Positions 62,456 through 64,000 of a DNA stretch of 64,000 bases are shown piece after piece (within the stretch, counting starts at the first letter, position 1; every line of letters starts with the position of its first letter). The stretch covers positions 83,412 through 147,411 of the forward strand of contig SFFD01000002.1 of assembly GCA_004556975.1 (NCBI GenBank). Reading direction: 5' to 3'. This DNA comes from Oscillospiraceae bacterium (GTDB lineage Bacteria > Bacillota > Clostridia > Oscillospirales > Ruminococcaceae). Below the pieces are notes generated by a model that saw only the letters and a program-made list of their open reading frames with translations, ran no database searches and was not told the DNA's origin. The position numbers and the translations under genes were made by a program.

Positions 62456-63292
62456 TCAGGCCTTCTTTTCTTTGATTTTTTTGGGATTCGGCTCAACAGC
62501 CTCGCCATAGAATATAGAGACAAGTGTGGTAAGAACATAAGTCTGTATTGCGGCGTGCAGCAATGTGAACATAACGCCAACGAATACAGGAAGCACGAAG
62601 CTGAGAGATACATAGTAGTAAACAAGCTCCGTAACAAGCAGTCCGCTCAGCAGTGCGCCGAAAAGACGGAAGCTCATGGAAATCGGCAAAGAGAAATCCT
62701 TCAGCACGCCAAGCACGCCTTTAGCTCCGTTGCAGACGGCGCCTGCAATCAGGATAAACGCATAGGAGGTAATGCCCATGGCAATGGCTCCGTTGATGTC
62801 CGCAATAGGAGCGGGCAACGCAATGGAGTGCCCTTTGGTGGTTACTGCCTGAATGCCGAGCAGTTCAAAAATGGTGCTGAAAAAGATATAGCAGCCTGCG
62901 CCGAAAATATATGTGCCGACAACAGGCGTTTTATGCGGGCTGTTAGTCTTTGCCATGCCGGAAAAGAAGCTCACAAGCTCCTCCAGAATAAGCTGGAATT
63001 TTCCCGGAACGGTTTTAAAATGCGGAATAACGAATATTCTTATTATGACTGCACCGATAATAAGCGCGGCGCTGACTATGTAAGCAGAGATAAGCGCCGG
63101 GTTTACCAAAAGCCCAAACAGGCTTATCTTGTTATCCTCGTGCAGAACGCCGTCGCGCATAACTTCCTTGATAGTTTCTGCCTTCTCACCGGAAGGAAGA
63201 CCAACAATGAAAATTGCAGCAAGAATAATTGCCAAAAGCGATATCCATACAATAAGATAAATCGTTTTTCCGCTGAGTTTTTTTGAGCTCAT
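62456..63292 (-). CDS. atpB: ATP synthase Fo subunit a
   Basis: 278 residues with about six helices. The essential arginine lies in ISMSFRLFGALLSG (the usual Asn after RLFG is Ala here). The C-terminal LHAAIQTYVLTTLVSIF is the conserved helix 5/6 region. First gene of the operon; no atpI is seen upstream. Six nt separate it from atpE. Confidence 0.95.
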   Translation of the reverse strand: MSSKKLSGKTIYLIVWISLLAIILAAIFIVGLPSGEKAETIKEVMRDGVLHEDNKISLFGLLVNPALISAYIVSAALIIGAVIIRIFVIPHFKTVPGKFQLILEELVSFFSGMAKTNSPHKTPVVGTYIFGAGCYIFFSTIFELLGIQAVTTKGHSIALPAPIADINGAIAMGITSYAFILIAGAVCNGAKGVLGVLKDFSLPISMSFRLFGALLSGLLVTELVYYYVSLSFVLPVFVGVMFTLLHAAIQTYVLTTLVSIFYGEAVEPNPKKIKEKKA

Positions 63293-63706
63293 CAGATTAA
63301 AAACTCACCTCGATTGATTTATTTTGGGCAAACCGCTTCCCGGAAACGGCATAATAAAAGCTTCCGGTCTTTCCGAGTAAGACCGTGAAGCCCATAGTAA
63401 AAAGAGCGCCGCCTCCGCTTTGCCCGGATATTTGATTGCGCGATTTTTAAAAAAACGGAAATTTTCCGTTTCCCTTAGAAAAAAACAACCCTCCTCTTCC
63501 AATTCACAGCCGTTTGCAAAAAAACGGCATGCTTTCTTCTTTTGGGTCGAAAAGCCATAGGCTTTTCTTATCAAAAAAATACGCGCCCCTCCGTTTTGAT
63601 TCACAGGATATAGAACAAAGCCGTGAAATGTATATTTTTCACAAAAAACCTTTAAGGACCGCCTGTGTTTATCCGTTAAAACGCAGATACGATCCCTATG
63701 CCTGCA
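63293..63706 (-). other. Long untranslated leader of the atp operon
   Basis: About 400 nt lie between the predicted transcript start and atpB. A small hairpin (GGTCTT / AAGACC near 63360) and an AAACGGAAA/TTTCCGTTT stem near 63450 are visible. A 99-codon open frame in this stretch has no ribosome site and an unlikely composition; I do not support it. The part nearest the promoter is T/A-rich with no recognised motif. Confidence 0.45.
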
Positions 63707-63735
63707 ATTATAGCAGAACTCGCAGGATATGTCAA
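63707..63735 (-). promoter_or_regulatory. Perfect-consensus promoter of the atp operon
   Basis: On the minus strand TTGACA (63730-63735), exactly 17 bp, TATAAT (63707-63712). It is the only fully consensus sigma-A promoter noted in the window. Confidence 0.85.
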
Positions 63736-63817
63736 CGCTGTCACGTTAAATACTTAACCTATTTATAATGTATTTCGAATATTTTGATAAAACGTACATC
63801 AAAATACGAATTATACA

Positions 63818-64000
63818 CTAAACTTTTTCAAAACAAGCGACCGAATTTGCTGATTTTACTTCCGAAATTGCTTTCTTCTCGTTTTCCCATTGAGCACGCA
63901 TGGACTTATCTTCTTCCTTGAGCGCTGCCAGTTCTTTTTCAAGAGTTGCAAGTCTGGCGGCGGAAGCCTTGTCTGTCTCCTTGCCAAGAGCCTGTTTTTC
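63818..64000 (-). pseudogene. clpB: Truncated clpB: middle-domain end running off the window
   Basis: The last 60 codons of a frame entering from the right edge read KQALGKETDKASAARLATLEKELAALKEEDKSMRAQWENEKKAIS, the coiled-coil middle domain of the ClpB disaggregase. After KAISEV the sequence departs from ClpB and stops at TAG (63818-63820). The second AAA+ domain (about 330 residues) is therefore missing. Either the gene is broken by rearrangement next to the atp promoter, or a shortened ClpB is made. The rest of the gene lies outside the window. Confidence 0.7.

Noticed and set aside
63305..63604. 99-codon minus-strand gene (AtpI candidate) upstream of atpB
   Set aside because: No AtpI-like membrane helices, no ribosome site, and unusual Phe/Arg/Lys-rich composition.

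Overview
The window looks like chromosome of an anaerobic, spore-forming clostridium, probably Oscillospirales/Ruminococcaceae-like. The evidence is spoIVA, a SpoVB-type flippase, spoIIGA-sigE and a SigH-like sigma factor, together with CdaA/CdaR, a split transketolase and Shine-Dalgarno-led genes that often start at TTG or GTG. All functional calls come from reading translated sequence and motifs; no database search was run.

Layout. 0-3.5 kb: end of an ABC permease, a small gene, four tandem ~250-bp repeats carrying a tRNA-Tyr-like anticodon arm, then a ROK kinase and RodA on the minus strand. 3.8-6.7 kb: a tight tsaE-tsaB-rpiB / upp-ruvX run. 6.8-9 kb: a minus-strand membrane/glycolipid cluster (UgtP-like glycosyltransferase, CrtO-like acyltransferase, HdeD-like protein). 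9.2-17.9 kb: pepF, dinB, a flavoprotein, DUF1540, spoIVA, a small membrane protein behind two LexA-type boxes, a MATE pump, a sigma factor and a zinc-ribbon protein. 18-20.9 kb: decayed, recombined fragments of phage/ICE-type polyvalent protein C-termini. 21-33.9 kb: SpoVB-like flippase, methyltransferase, lipoprotein, thyX, DJ-1, mltG, DUF3343 plus cysteine desulfurase, cdaA-cdaR, an FAD protein and an acetyltransferase. 34-42.8 kb: tRNA-Ser, U32 peptidase, an ABC-F protein, nitroreductase, HD protein, lysS. 42.8-44.2 kb: mobile-element debris between lysS and greA. 44.2-50.5 kb: greA and a division/wall-hydrolase cluster (S41-like protein, EnvC-like M23 protein, ftsX, ftsE) plus a CdaR/PucR-type regulator. 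50.6-56.8 kb: spoIIGA-sigE, split transketolase, Trk/Ktr potassium uptake. 57-63.7 kb: a complete F-type ATP synthase operon behind a perfect-consensus promoter. The right edge holds a truncated clpB.

The most unusual finding is in the ATP synthase operon. There is no separate delta (atpH) gene; the delta C-terminal domain is fused to the N-terminus of the alpha subunit, which implies three delta-type domains per F1 instead of one. The c subunit also has a predicted signal peptide and an acidic extracytoplasmic linker. Other points of interest are an S41 (CtpA-like) protein next to FtsEX that has lost both catalytic residues, a doubly LexA-boxed small membrane protein, the tRNA-Tyr-bearing repeat array, and dispersed copies of one polyvalent-protein tail module.
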